Of a stretch of 64,000 bases of DNA, positions 20,292 through 28,032 are shown in pieces (position 1 is the stretch's first letter; each line of letters starts with the position of its first letter). The stretch comes from AC-32 sp963719275. GTDB lineage: Bacteria; Actinomycetota; Thermoleophilia; Gaiellales; Gaiellaceae. A program made the position numbers and the translations under genes. The stretch covers positions 558,001 to 622,000 of the forward strand of contig CAVRBT010000004.1 in assembly GCA_963719275.1 (NCBI GenBank), read 5' to 3'. The notes beneath the pieces were generated by a model. It saw only the letters and a program-made list of their open reading frames with translations. It was not told where the DNA came from and made no database searches.

Positions 20292-21692
20292 TCAGGCGCT
20301 CAGCTTCTCGCGCAGGCGCTCGTTCACGACCTTTGGGTTCGCCTTCCCACCAGTTTCCTTCATCACCTGTCCGACGAAGAAGCCGAGCAGCCCCTCCTTG
20401 CCGCCGCGGTACGCCGCGACCTGCTGCTCGTTCTCGCTCAAGATCCGGTCGATCACCGGATCGAGTTCGCCCACGTCGGCGATCGCCGCCTCTGCGAGGT
20501 ACCGGTCCGCCGAGAAGCCGGGCGACGCGCTCGCCGCGAGCGCCTCCGAGAAGGCCGCGCGCGGGATCTCGCCGCGCCGCTCGATCACCCTCCCGAGCTC
20601 CGCCGCGTTCACGGCCTCGGGGTCGAGCCCGAGCGCCGCCAGCTCGTTCATCACGACGTTCGCGACCGCGCCTCGCTCGCCCGGAGTCCGCGAGTAGAGC
20701 TCGTCCCGCCCGCTTGTTACGAGCCCCTCCGCGAGCGCGAACCCGACCTCGGCCTCCAGCCGCCGGATGCGTGCCGACGGCGGCTCCGGCAGCACACCTC
20801 GCAGCCGCTCGACGAGCTCGCGCGACGGCTCGAGCGGCACCAGGTCGGGCTCCGGGAAGTAGCGGTAGTCCTGCGCCTCCTCCTTCGAGCGCAGCGGCGG
20901 CGCCGACTCGTTGCCGGGGTCGAAATGCAGCGTCTCCTGCTCGACCTCGCCGTTCGACTCCCAGATCTCGACCTGCCGCCGCACCTCGCGCTCGATCCCC
21001 TTCGCGGCGAAGTTGAACGAGTTCATGTTCTTCAGCTCGGTGCGCGTGCGAAGCTCGTTCGAGCCCTCGGGCCGCACGGACACGTTGACATCGAAACGCA
21101 GGGAGCCTTTCTCCATCTCCGCGTCCGAGATGCCGAGCTCGACCACCGTCTGCCGCAGCAACTGCAGGAACCGCTTCGCGTCCTCGGCCGAGCGGATGTC
21201 CGGCTTGGTCACGATCTCGACCAGCGGCGTGCCGGCGCGATTGAAGTCGACGAGCGAACGATCGGCGCCGTGGATCCGGCCCTCCGCGCCGCCGACGTGG
21301 ATCGTCTTCGCCGCGTCCTCCTCCAGGTGTGCCCGCTCAATCCCGACGACGGTGTCGCCGTCCGGCCCGGGCACGGTGAAGCTGCCGTCCACGCAGAGCG
21401 GCTCGTCGTACTGGGAGATCTGGTAGCCCTTCGGGTTGTCCGGGTAGAAGTAGTTCTTGCGGTGGAAGATCGCCCGCTCGGGGACCTGGCAGCCGAGCGC
21501 GTGCCCGAGCAGGATCGTCCACTCGACCGCCTTCCGGTTCGGTACCGGGAGCGCGCCCGGAAACGCGAGACAGACGGGGCACGTGTGCGTGTTCGGCGGG
21601 TCGAAGTACGCCACTTTGCACCTGCAGAACATCTTCGTCCGCGTCTTCAGATGGACGTGGATCTCGAGGCCGATGACCGGTTCCCAGTTCAC
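20292..21692 (-). CDS. gatB: Asp-tRNA(Asn)/Glu-tRNA(Gln) amidotransferase subunit B
   Basis: This 466-residue GatB is the kinase and tRNA-binding subunit of the amidotransferase that converts misacylated Glu-tRNA-Gln or Asp-tRNA-Asn. The cradle domain (1-290) has WEPVIGLEIHVHLKTRTKMF, NTHTCPVCLAFPGALPVPN, KNYFYPDNPKGYQISQYDEP and RFDVNVSVRPEGS. The C-terminal helical and YqeY-like tail (about 330-466) ends in GKANPKVVNERLREKL, the tRNA-binding element. The zinc-site cysteines (FCRCK and TCPVC) are present. It is the last gene of gatC-gatA-gatB, 157 bases after gatA. The length is slightly below average because the linker is short. Confidence 0.96.
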   Translation of the reverse strand: MNWEPVIGLEIHVHLKTRTKMFCRCKVAYFDPPNTHTCPVCLAFPGALPVPNRKAVEWTILLGHALGCQVPERAIFHRKNYFYPDNPKGYQISQYDEPLCVDGSFTVPGPDGDTVVGIERAHLEEDAAKTIHVGGAEGRIHGADRSLVDFNRAGTPLVEIVTKPDIRSAEDAKRFLQLLRQTVVELGISDAEMEKGSLRFDVNVSVRPEGSNELRTRTELKNMNSFNFAAKGIEREVRRQVEIWESNGEVEQETLHFDPGNESAPPLRSKEEAQDYRYFPEPDLVPLEPSRELVERLRGVLPEPPSARIRRLEAEVGFALAEGLVTSGRDELYSRTPGERGAVANVVMNELAALGLDPEAVNAAELGRVIERRGEIPRAAFSEALAASASPGFSADRYLAEAAIADVGELDPVIDRILSENEQQVAAYRGGKEGLLGFFVGQVMKETGGKANPKVVNERLREKLSA

Positions 21693-21848
21693 CTCTCGCC
21701 CTCCTGGGGCGCCGCTGGCGGGACGGGGCCGGAGGGCACAGTGCTTGACGCACGGGCCCGCAGAGCACCGTGCCGCCAGCGGTGTCAGGCGGCGGCGGAG
21801 CCGGGCTCCGCCCGGCGGCAGCCGTCGCCGGCCAGGTGGGCGGGAGGG

Positions 21849-23255
21849 TCACTTGAGGCGCTCCGGAACGTAGTCGAAGGCGATCGCGCGCTCGAGCGCT
21901 TGCGCGGCCCGGAAGAGCAGGTTCTCCGAGAATTGCGGGCCGATCAGCTGGAAGCCGACGGGAAGCCCGTCGGAGAGGCCGCACGGAATCGATAGGCCAG
22001 GCAGCCCGGCCATGTTCGACGGGATCGTGAGCAGGTCGGCGGCGTACATCGCCAGCGGGTTCGCGGTGCGGGCGCCGAGCTCGAACGCGACCGTCGGCGA
22101 CGTCGGGCTGACGAGCAGGTCGAACTCCTCGAAGGCCGCATCATGCTCCTGCCGGATGACCGTGCGCACCTTCTGCGCCTGGCCGTAGTAGGCCTCGTAG
22201 TAGCCGGCCGAGAGCGCGTAGGTGCCGAGCATGATCCGGCGCTTGGGCTCGTCGCCGAAGCCGGCGTCGCGGGTGCGCTCGTACATCGTGCGGACGTCGC
22301 CGTCCTCGAGGCGCAGGCCGTAGCGGACGCCGTCGTATCGCGCGAGGTTGGACGACGCCTCCGAAGGGGCGATCAGGTAGTAGCACGGCAAGCCGTACTC
22401 GACCGAACGCGGCAGGCGGCACTTCCCCACGTCGGCGCCCAGCTCGCGGGCGAGCTCGATCGTGCGGTTGACCGCCTCGCTGACCCCGGGCTCGATTCCC
22501 TCCGCCTCGTTCAGCTCCGTTGGAACGCCGATGCGCAGGCCCTCGAGGTCCTCCGCCTCTGGAACCTTAATCGGCTCCGGGAGCTCGACGGTGGTCGAGT
22601 CGGCGGAGTCGCGGCCGGCGATGATCCGGTGCAGGAACGCGCAGTCGCGAACGGTCTTGGCGATCGGCCCGACCTGGTCCAGGCTCGACGCGAACGCGAC
22701 GATGCCGAAGCGCGAGACGGTGCCGTAGGTCGGGCGCAGGCCAACGACGCCGCAGAGGGCGGCCGGCTGCTTGATCGATCCGCCGGTGTCGGAGCCGAGC
22801 GCCCAGGGGGCGAGCCCCGCGGCAACGGCGGCGGTCGAGCCGCCGGAGGAACCGCCCGGCACGCGGCCGGGATCCCACGGGTTCCGCGTCGGGCCGTACG
22901 CCGAGTTCTCCGTCGACGAGCCCATGGCGAACTCGTCGAGATTGGTCTTGCCGAGCAGCGGCAGGCCTGCGTCCTTGCAGCGGGCGGCGACGGTCGCGTC
23001 GAAGACCGGCTTGTAGCCCGCGAGGATCTTCGAAGCGGCCGTCGTCTCGACCCCCCGCGTCGAGATCACGTCTTTGAGCGCGATCGGCACACCGTCGCCC
23101 TCGGGCTCGTCGACGGTGCAGAGGTAGGCGTGGAGCTCGGGGTCACGCTCGGCGATCGCGTCCGCGTACGCGCGGTGCAGCTCGGCGCCGCTGACCTCGC
23201 CGCGCTCGATCAACCCCATCGCCTCTTCTGCAGTCAGGCGCAGCGTGTCGATCAC
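21849..23255 (-). CDS. gatA: Asp-tRNA(Asn)/Glu-tRNA(Gln) amidotransferase subunit A
   Basis: This 468-residue amidase-signature enzyme releases ammonia from glutamine for GatB. The catalytic Ser-cisSer-Lys triad is visible: KDVISTRGVETTAASKIL (Lys), GSSGGSTAAVAAGLAPWALG (cis-Ser) and SDTGGSIKQPAALCGVVGL (nucleophile). The TYGTVSRFGIVAFASSLDQV segment is typical. I use the GTG at 23255 (VIDTLRLTAEEAMGLIERG), because the longer frame to 23327 adds residues unlike the family. It follows gatC after a 129-base gap that contains a perfect inverted repeat, and it precedes gatB. Confidence 0.95.
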   Translation of the reverse strand: MIDTLRLTAEEAMGLIERGEVSGAELHRAYADAIAERDPELHAYLCTVDEPEGDGVPIALKDVISTRGVETTAASKILAGYKPVFDATVAARCKDAGLPLLGKTNLDEFAMGSSTENSAYGPTRNPWDPGRVPGGSSGGSTAAVAAGLAPWALGSDTGGSIKQPAALCGVVGLRPTYGTVSRFGIVAFASSLDQVGPIAKTVRDCAFLHRIIAGRDSADSTTVELPEPIKVPEAEDLEGLRIGVPTELNEAEGIEPGVSEAVNRTIELARELGADVGKCRLPRSVEYGLPCYYLIAPSEASSNLARYDGVRYGLRLEDGDVRTMYERTRDAGFGDEPKRRIMLGTYALSAGYYEAYYGQAQKVRTVIRQEHDAAFEEFDLLVSPTSPTVAFELGARTANPLAMYAADLLTIPSNMAGLPGLSIPCGLSDGLPVGFQLIGPQFSENLLFRAAQALERAIAFDYVPERLK

Positions 23256-23278
23256 GCGAGCGCCCCCCAAACGCCCCC

Positions 23279-23300
23279 CAGGGGTCCCCCGGGACCCCTG
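23279..23300. repeat. perfect 10-bp inverted repeat between gatC and gatA
   Basis: CAGGGGTCCC (23279-23288) and GGGACCCCTG (23291-23300) pair perfectly across two bases, 24 bases upstream of the gatA start and inside the operon. It could be an mRNA processing or attenuation hairpin. No U-tract follows on the minus strand, so I do not call it a terminator. Confidence 0.5.
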
Positions 23301-23384
23301 CAGACACCGTAGTTGCCGCGGGTGCACACGTCTGTGCCGGGGTTGTGACGGAAGTGGAACATCTCGGCCGGCACGGCTCGAGCC

Positions 23385-23666
23385 TCAGGCGGCGGGCACC
23401 CGGAAGGCGTCGTCCTCGCGGCCGGGCGCGTTTGCGAGCGCGTCCTCAACCGGAAGCGAGGGCGCCGGCTCGTCCTCGGCCCACACGTTCGAGAGCGCGA
23501 GCGGGTGCAGCGTCGGCTCCACCTCGCTCAGATCCAGCTCCGACACCTTCCCCACCGCCTCCAGGATCGCGTCGAGCTGGCCGGCGAACCGGTCGAGCTC
23601 CTCCTCGGTCAGCGCGAGCCGTGCCAGCCGTGCCACGTGCACTACCTCATCCCGCGAGATCGCCAT
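23385..23666 (-). CDS. gatC: Asp-tRNA(Asn)/Glu-tRNA(Gln) amidotransferase subunit C
   Basis: This 93-residue GatC stabilises GatA against GatB. The pattern ISRDEVVHVARLARLALTEE, then LDAILEAVGKVSELDLSEVE and TLHPLALSNVWAEDEP is diagnostic. ATG 23666 is chosen over an ATG six codons upstream because the family begins MAIS/MKLS. It is the first gat gene and lies just after the terminator of the cold-shock gene, so it either has its own promoter in the short gap or is expressed by read-through. Confidence 0.93.
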   Translation of the reverse strand: MAISRDEVVHVARLARLALTEEELDRFAGQLDAILEAVGKVSELDLSEVEPTLHPLALSNVWAEDEPAPSLPVEDALANAPGREDDAFRVPAA

Positions 23667-23682
23667 CCGCGTCCATCCTTCC

Positions 23683-23712
23683 AAAAGAACGGGGCTCCTT
23701 CCGGAGCCCCGT
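23683..23712 (-). terminator. strong intrinsic terminator of the cold-shock gene
   Basis: On the minus strand ACGGGGCTCC (23712-23703) and GGAGCCCCGT (23698-23689) form a perfect 10-bp stem with a GGAA tetraloop, followed by TCTTTT (23688-23683). It sits 25 bases after the csp stop and upstream of gatC. Confidence 0.85.
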
Positions 23713-23736
23713 CAGCATTTCGGTTCCGGAAAGGGT

Positions 23737-23937
23737 CTAGATCGCCTGCACGTTCGCCGCCTGCAGGCCCTTATCGCCCTGCACGACGTCGAACTCGACC
23801 TGCTGACCCTCGGTCAGCGACTTGTAGCCTTCCCCTGCAATCGCCGAGAAGTGGACGAAGACGTCTTCGCCGCCTTCGCGCTCGATGAAGCCGTAGCCCT
23901 TCTCGTTCGAGAACCACTTGACGGTGCCCTTGGGCAA
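23737..23937 (-). CDS. cold-shock domain protein
   Basis: This 66-residue single CSD protein is an RNA chaperone binding single-stranded nucleic acid. RNP1 is KGYGFIER and RNP2 is DVFVHFSAI, both intact, inside the standard frame MPKGTVKWFSNEKGYGF to GLQAANVQAI. The start ATG 23937 is preceded by GGGAGAAGG about eight bases away. A roughly 75-base 5' UTR separates it from the promoter at 24010-24038, and a strong terminator follows. It may be constitutive or cold-induced; the sequence does not tell. Confidence 0.96.
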   Translation of the reverse strand: MPKGTVKWFSNEKGYGFIEREGGEDVFVHFSAIAGEGYKSLTEGQQVEFDVVQGDKGLQAANVQAI

Positions 23938-24009
23938 AACCTTCTCCCTTCGTACACAAACAACGACGGCCCGGGCACCGAGCCGCCGACCTACTGTGAA
24001 GCGGCGCGA

Positions 24010-24038
24010 ACCTTAGCCGGTATCGCGTTACGGGGCAA
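24010..24038 (-). promoter_or_regulatory. candidate csp promoter
   Basis: On the minus strand TTGCCC (24038-24033) and TAAGGT (24015-24010) are separated by exactly 17 bases, about 70 bases upstream of the csp start. The element lies in the first copy of a tandem duplication. The second copy (24121 onward) keeps the -35 but has CTAAGG with altered spacing. Confidence 0.5.
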
Positions 24039-24236
24039 GATCGCTGCGGACCTAGAATCTGGTTAGACGGCTGCACCGGCAGAGCCGGCGCAGCCTCTTT
24101 GGTCGGCGCCGCACGCGACGCCTTAGGCCGGTATCGCGTTACGGGGCAAGATCGCTGCGTGCCTTGAACCCCGGTGAGGCGACTGCACGGGCAGAGCCGG
24201 CGCAGCCTCTTTGGTCGGCGCCACGCGCGACGCCTT
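24011..24236. repeat. tandem duplication (about 110-bp unit) carrying REP-like hairpins
   Basis: Two copies start at 24011 and 24121. Both contain GGTATCGCGTTACGGGGCAA, GATCGCTGCG, a hairpin GGCTGCACCGGC-AGA-GCCGGCGCAGCC (split here at the loop; 24069-24095 and a variant at 24180-24206), then CTCTTTGGTCGGCGCC and CGCGACGCCTT. Identity is high but not perfect, so the duplication is not brand new. It fills the 311-base gap between csp and folD. Nothing coding is visible there. Confidence 0.8.
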
Positions 24237-24248
24237 TAGGCGTCACCC

Positions 24249-25097
24249 TTAGGGGAACGCAAGAAGGCCCCGGCAGAACCTGGCCGCGCGCACGGTGTTC
24301 TGCAGGAGCATCGCGATCGTCATCGGCCCCACGCCGCCCGGGACCGGCGTGAGAAAGGCGGCGCGCGTCGCGGCGTCTGGGTCGACGTCACCGACGATGC
24401 CGCCCTCGGTGCGGTTGATCCCGACGTCGACGACCGCCGAGCCGGCCTTGACCATGTCGGCGGTCACGATCTCGGGGACTCCTGCCGCGACGACGAGCAC
24501 GTCCGCGTCCAGCGTCTCCCTCGCCAGGTCGTCGGTGTGCGAGTGGCAGATCGTGACCGTGGCATGCGACTGCAGCAGCAGGTGCGCCACCGGCTTGCCG
24601 ACGATGGTGCTGCGGCCGACGACCACCGCCCGCGCCCCATCGAGCGGGATCTTGTACTCGGCGAGCAGCGCCATCACGCCGAGCGGCGTGGCGGGCACGT
24701 GCGTCGGCCGGCCCAGGTACAGCTGGCCCGCGTTGAAGGGGTGAAACCCGTCGACGTCCTTGACGGGGTCTACCGCCGCGATCACGCGCGCCTCGTCGAT
24801 GTGATCAGGCAACGGCAGCTGGACGAGGATCCCGTCGATCGCGTCGTCGGCGTTCAGCGCCGCGACCTCCTCGAGCACCTGCTCCTCCGAGATCGTGTGG
24901 GGGAGCTTGCGGTCGACCGACGCGATCTCGACCTCGGACGCGGCCTCGTGCTTGAGCCGCAGATAGATCGTCGACGCTTCGTCCTCGCCGACCTGCACCG
25001 TCGCGAGGCCGATTGCTCCGAGCCCGCGCACGTCCTCGGCCACTTGCGCCCGAATCCGCTCGGCGAGCGGCCGGCCCTGCATCAGCGTCGCCGTCAA
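24249..25097 (-). CDS. folD: bifunctional methylenetetrahydrofolate dehydrogenase/cyclohydrolase
   Basis: This 282-residue enzyme interconverts methylene-, methenyl- and formyl-THF with NADP+. Motifs: VQVGEDEASTIYLRLKHEAA (with the catalytic YxxxK), ILVQLPLPDHIDEARVIAAV, PVKDVDGFHPFNAGQLYLGR, VVVGRSTIVGKPVAHLLLQ and the closing TPVPGGVGPMTIAMLLQNTV. The length is normal. Its start is 4 bases downstream of the ferritin-like gene stop, so the two are co-transcribed. The tandem duplication begins right after its stop. Confidence 0.96.
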   Translation of the reverse strand: MTATLMQGRPLAERIRAQVAEDVRGLGAIGLATVQVGEDEASTIYLRLKHEAASEVEIASVDRKLPHTISEEQVLEEVAALNADDAIDGILVQLPLPDHIDEARVIAAVDPVKDVDGFHPFNAGQLYLGRPTHVPATPLGVMALLAEYKIPLDGARAVVVGRSTIVGKPVAHLLLQSHATVTICHSHTDDLARETLDADVLVVAAGVPEIVTADMVKAGSAVVDVGINRTEGGIVGDVDPDAATRAAFLTPVPGGVGPMTIAMLLQNTVRAARFCRGLLAFP

Positions 25098-25101
25098 GCC
25101 G

Positions 25102-25917
25102 CTACGGGATCGGCAGCTGGACGTCGCTGACGTCGAGACCGAGCGATCGCGCGAGGCGGACGCCGATCTCGATGTCCTCCTTCAGCCTCTCGATGTCGCG
25201 CGAGCGCATCGCCGAGCCGATGAAGGCGCGCTCCTTCGGCCGCCAGAGCGCGTGCTGGACGAAGGTCGGCAGCAGCCGGTTGGCAGCGTCGACCAGCGCT
25301 CGCTTCGTCTTCGTGTCCGCTCCGTGGAGCAGCACCTTCTCGTACGCCATCCCAGCGCCGTGGTGGATGCCGTCGTCGGTCGTCAGCCGGTTGCAGAGAT
25401 CCTCGAGGACGGTCCCGCGCGAGGCGCGGGCGATGAGCCGGAAGCGCGAGATGATCAGCCGCTCGTAGAAGACCTGCATCTGGAAGACCTTCTCCTCGAG
25501 CGTGTCCGCCTCGAGCGTCATGTGCGCGAGCTCGTCGAGATACGGGTCGCGCTCGGCGGTGCCGCCGGCCTCCTCGATCAGCTTCAGCCACGCCTCGGTG
25601 TGGCGCGACTCGTCCTGCACCATCGTCGAGTAGTAGAGCTTCGCCTCGGCGTCGGGCGCGATGTTCAGCAGCTGCGACGACATCTCGCACGCGAGGATGT
25701 CCGCCTGCAGCTGCTGGGTAAGCACCGAGCGCCACATGTCCTTGCGGCGGGCCTGGCGCTGCGGGGAACCTTTGCCCTCGGGAATCGGCGGCAGCTCGCC
25801 CCACGGCAGGTCGCGCACCTGCCATTCCTGGCGCTTGGCCAGCTCGTAGAAGCGGAGAACGCCGGCGAACGCCTCGCGCTCTTCGCGCTCCTGGTCGATG
25901 ACCGACTCGGTCGCCAC
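25102..25917 (-). CDS. di-iron ferritin-like (RNR R2-like) protein
   Basis: This 271-residue, largely helical protein has two carboxylate/histidine pairs as in R2-like or AurF-type di-iron oxygenases: ILACEMSSQLLNIAP (Glu), VQDESRHTEAWLKLI (ExxH), YERLIISRFRLIARASRG (Glu) and DDGIHHGAGMAYEKV (DxxH in place of ExxH). The segment LTQQLQADILACE fits the first iron helix. Such proteins activate O2, but substrate and product are unknown. It is followed within 4 bases by folD and faces the macrodomain gene across a 22-base gap, which must hold both promoters or be read through. Confidence 0.7.
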   Translation of the reverse strand: MATESVIDQEREEREAFAGVLRFYELAKRQEWQVRDLPWGELPPIPEGKGSPQRQARRKDMWRSVLTQQLQADILACEMSSQLLNIAPDAEAKLYYSTMVQDESRHTEAWLKLIEEAGGTAERDPYLDELAHMTLEADTLEEKVFQMQVFYERLIISRFRLIARASRGTVLEDLCNRLTTDDGIHHGAGMAYEKVLLHGADTKTKRALVDAANRLLPTFVQHALWRPKERAFIGSAMRSRDIERLKEDIEIGVRLARSLGLDVSDVQLPIP

Positions 25918-25939
25918 GCCCGGACCTTATCGTCAGAGA

Positions 25940-26431
25940 ATGCGCGTCGAGTTCGAGGTCGGCGACCTGACCGAGCAGCAGGTCGACGCGATTGTGAACG
26001 CTGCCAACGAGTCGCTGCTCGGCGGAGGCGGCGTCGACGGCGCGATCCACCGCGCCGGGGGACCGGAGATCCTGGCCGAGTCGCGGGAGCTCGGCGGCTG
26101 CGCCACCGGCGACGCCAAGCCGACGACCGCGGGGCGGCTGCACGCGCAGTGGGTGATCCACGCAGTCGGCCCGGTGTGGCGGGGCGGCGGCTGGCGCGAG
26201 CCCGAGCAGCTCGCTTCCGCCCATCGCCGCGCGCTCGAGGTCGCGCGCGACCTCGGCGCCCGCACGGTCGCCTTCCCGGCGATCTCGTGCGGCATCTACG
26301 GCTACCCGCCCGAGCTCGCGGCACCCGTCGCCGTCGGGGTCCTCGACGACTTCGAGCACGACTTCGAGCTCGTCCGTTTCGTCTTCCTCGACGACGCGCT
26401 GCGGGACGTCTTCGCCGCGGCCCGCGAATAA
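25940..26431 (+). CDS. macrodomain protein (ADP-ribose/O-acetyl-ADP-ribose hydrolase type)
   Basis: This 163-residue protein is a single MacroD/YmdB-like domain. It shows QQVDAIVNAANESLLGGGGV, DGAIHRAGGPEI, TTAGRLHAQWVIHAVGPVW and VAFPAISCGIYGYPPELAAP, which make up the ADP-ribose pocket and the GIYGYP loop. Family members deacetylate O-acetyl-ADP-ribose or remove ADP-ribose from proteins. ATG 25940 is preferred over an upstream start that adds 14 unrelated residues. It is 10 bases upstream of the HMG-CoA reductase gene and is probably in one operon with it. Confidence 0.9.
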   Translation: MRVEFEVGDLTEQQVDAIVNAANESLLGGGGVDGAIHRAGGPEILAESRELGGCATGDAKPTTAGRLHAQWVIHAVGPVWRGGGWREPEQLASAHRRALEVARDLGARTVAFPAISCGIYGYPPELAAPVAVGVLDDFEHDFELVRFVFLDDALRDVFAAARE

Positions 26432-26441
26432 GCTCCGCTCC

Positions 26442-27656
26442 GTGGAGCCCGAGCCCCGCAAGTGGCCGCGAAAGAACGACGCGGAGTCGATCCGGGCACG
26501 GCAGCAGGCGCTCGGGCTCGACGGCGAGGTGACGGGCATCGAGCTGGAGCCGTTCGCGCGCGCGCAGGAGATGCTGACCGGCGCCGCGGTGATCCCGGTC
26601 TCGGTGGTCGGGCCGCTCGAGGTCGAGCTCGGCGAGTACGAGCTGCGCGAGCCCGACGGCGCCGTCGTCGAGACCGGCCGCACGAACGACTCCGTGTTCG
26701 TCCCGCTCGCGCACACCGAGGGCGGGCTCTCGGCGTCGCTGCACCGAGGAGCGCGGGCGGTCGCGGAGTCGGGCGGCTTCCGCACCTACGTGCTCGCCGA
26801 CCGGATCACGCGCGCCTCGTGCTTCGTCTGCGGCTCGGCCGCCGAGGCGATCGAGCTCGCGCGCTGGATCGAGGGCGAGCTCGACGCGATTCGCGCGTGG
26901 CTCGCGGAGCAGGACGACCCGTCGCTCTCGAAGTTCGCGCGCCTGCGCGAGGTCAAGACGCATGTCGTCGGCCCGATGTGCCACGTCCTCTGGCGCTGGA
27001 CGACCGGCGACGCCGTCGGTGCGAACATGATGACCCGCAACTCCTATGTGCTGAACATGGGCTACGTGATGGAGCGCGCGCCGGTGATGCCGCACCGCTC
27101 GATCCTCGAGGCCAACATGGGCGGCGACAAGAAGCCGTCGTTCGAGTACTTCCAAAGCGGCCACGGGAAGACGGTGGTCGCGGAGGCGACGCTCACCGAA
27201 GACACCGCGCGCCGGGTGCTGCGGACGAAGCTGGAGGACCTCGAGGAGCTCGCCTGGGCCGGCACGCACGGCGCCGTCGCCTCGGGAATGCAGTCGGTCG
27301 CCTTCACTCCAGCGACCGCGATCGCCGCGGTCTTCGCCGCCACCGGCCAGGACCTCGGCATGGTCGGCACGAGCTCGATGTCTCACGGCGCCGAGCGGCG
27401 GGTCGAGGACGGCCTGCAGGTCTCGATCCGCCTCCCCGGGCTCGAGGTGGCGACCATCGGCGGCGGCACCACCCTCCCGTTCGCCCGACGCTGGCTGGAG
27501 CTACTCGGCTGCGCGGGAACCGGCAAGGTCTACCGCTTCGCGCAGATCGTGGCCGCCGCGACGCTGGCGCTCGAGATCTCCGCCTCGGCCGCGATGGCGA
27601 CCGCCGGCTCGGCCGAGTTCTTCCGCGCGCACCACGAGCGCGGCGGGCTCCGCTAG
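26442..27656 (+). CDS. hydroxymethylglutaryl-CoA reductase (class I-like)
   Basis: This 404-residue enzyme reduces HMG-CoA to mevalonate with NAD(P)H. The four expected catalytic positions align with class I HMGR: Glu in EMLTGAAVIPVSVVGPL, Lys in GGDKKPSFEYFQSGHGKTVV, Asp in ATGQDLGMVGTSS, and a late His in FFRAHHERGG. TTGDAVGANMMTRNSY matches the NAD(P)/CoA-binding TGDAMGMNM block, and the GGGTTLPFARRWLELLG segment is also conserved. There is no membrane anchor and no N-terminal extension, so it is cytosolic. No other mevalonate-pathway gene is visible nearby. The GTG start at 26442 follows the macrodomain gene by 10 bases. Substrate divergence is possible. Confidence 0.85.
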   Translation: MEPEPRKWPRKNDAESIRARQQALGLDGEVTGIELEPFARAQEMLTGAAVIPVSVVGPLEVELGEYELREPDGAVVETGRTNDSVFVPLAHTEGGLSASLHRGARAVAESGGFRTYVLADRITRASCFVCGSAAEAIELARWIEGELDAIRAWLAEQDDPSLSKFARLREVKTHVVGPMCHVLWRWTTGDAVGANMMTRNSYVLNMGYVMERAPVMPHRSILEANMGGDKKPSFEYFQSGHGKTVVAEATLTEDTARRVLRTKLEDLEELAWAGTHGAVASGMQSVAFTPATAIAAVFAATGQDLGMVGTSSMSHGAERRVEDGLQVSIRLPGLEVATIGGGTTLPFARRWLELLGCAGTGKVYRFAQIVAAATLALEISASAAMATAGSAEFFRAHHERGGLR

Positions 27657-27752
27657 CCATTAGCCAATCCGAGTGATTGAGGCGTCTGCCACTTGCGCCG
27701 ATAATGCGCGCCAACAAGCGACGTATCTGCGGCCAGAACGAGGTGAGCGAAA

Positions 27753-28022
27753 ATGCTTCGAATCTGGCTCATGGCGATGCTCGCGGCAGCGATGCTCATG
27801 GTCGTTCGCGACCACGACGTCCTTCACCGTGCCGGTCTGATGGGGCATTGCACCACCGCCCCGCGCCCTGCCGGAACGACCGGTCACTGGCGCGCCTGTG
27901 AGAAAGGCGTGTTCGACGGCCGACCGGATCTATCGCGCCAGTCGTGCACACGGCGCGGCCAGGACGGGTCGGTCGAGTACTGGCGCTGCCCGGCGCGCGT
28001 GAGGTCAGCGCCGCTGGGCTAG
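27753..28022 (+). CDS. small secreted cysteine-containing protein
   Basis: This 89-residue protein starts at ATG 27753 after GAGGTGAG. The N-terminus MLRIWLMAMLAAAMLMVV is a plausible signal peptide or anchor. The rest is polar with four cysteines (HCTTAP, RACEKG, QSCTRR, YWRCPA) that could form two disulfides. I do not recognise the family. It lies 11 bases from the following GNAT gene on the same strand. Confidence 0.55.
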   Translation: MLRIWLMAMLAAAMLMVVRDHDVLHRAGLMGHCTTAPRPAGTTGHWRACEKGVFDGRPDLSRQSCTRRGQDGSVEYWRCPARVRSAPLG

Positions 28023-28032
28023 CGTCCAGTGC

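Noticed and set aside
20247..21995. 582-codon plus-strand frame opposite gatB
   Set aside because: Antisense of a clear GatB; no domain signature.
24011..24236. Start of a CRISPR array
   Set aside because: Only two units of about 110 bp, directly adjacent and without spacers; this is a tandem duplication.
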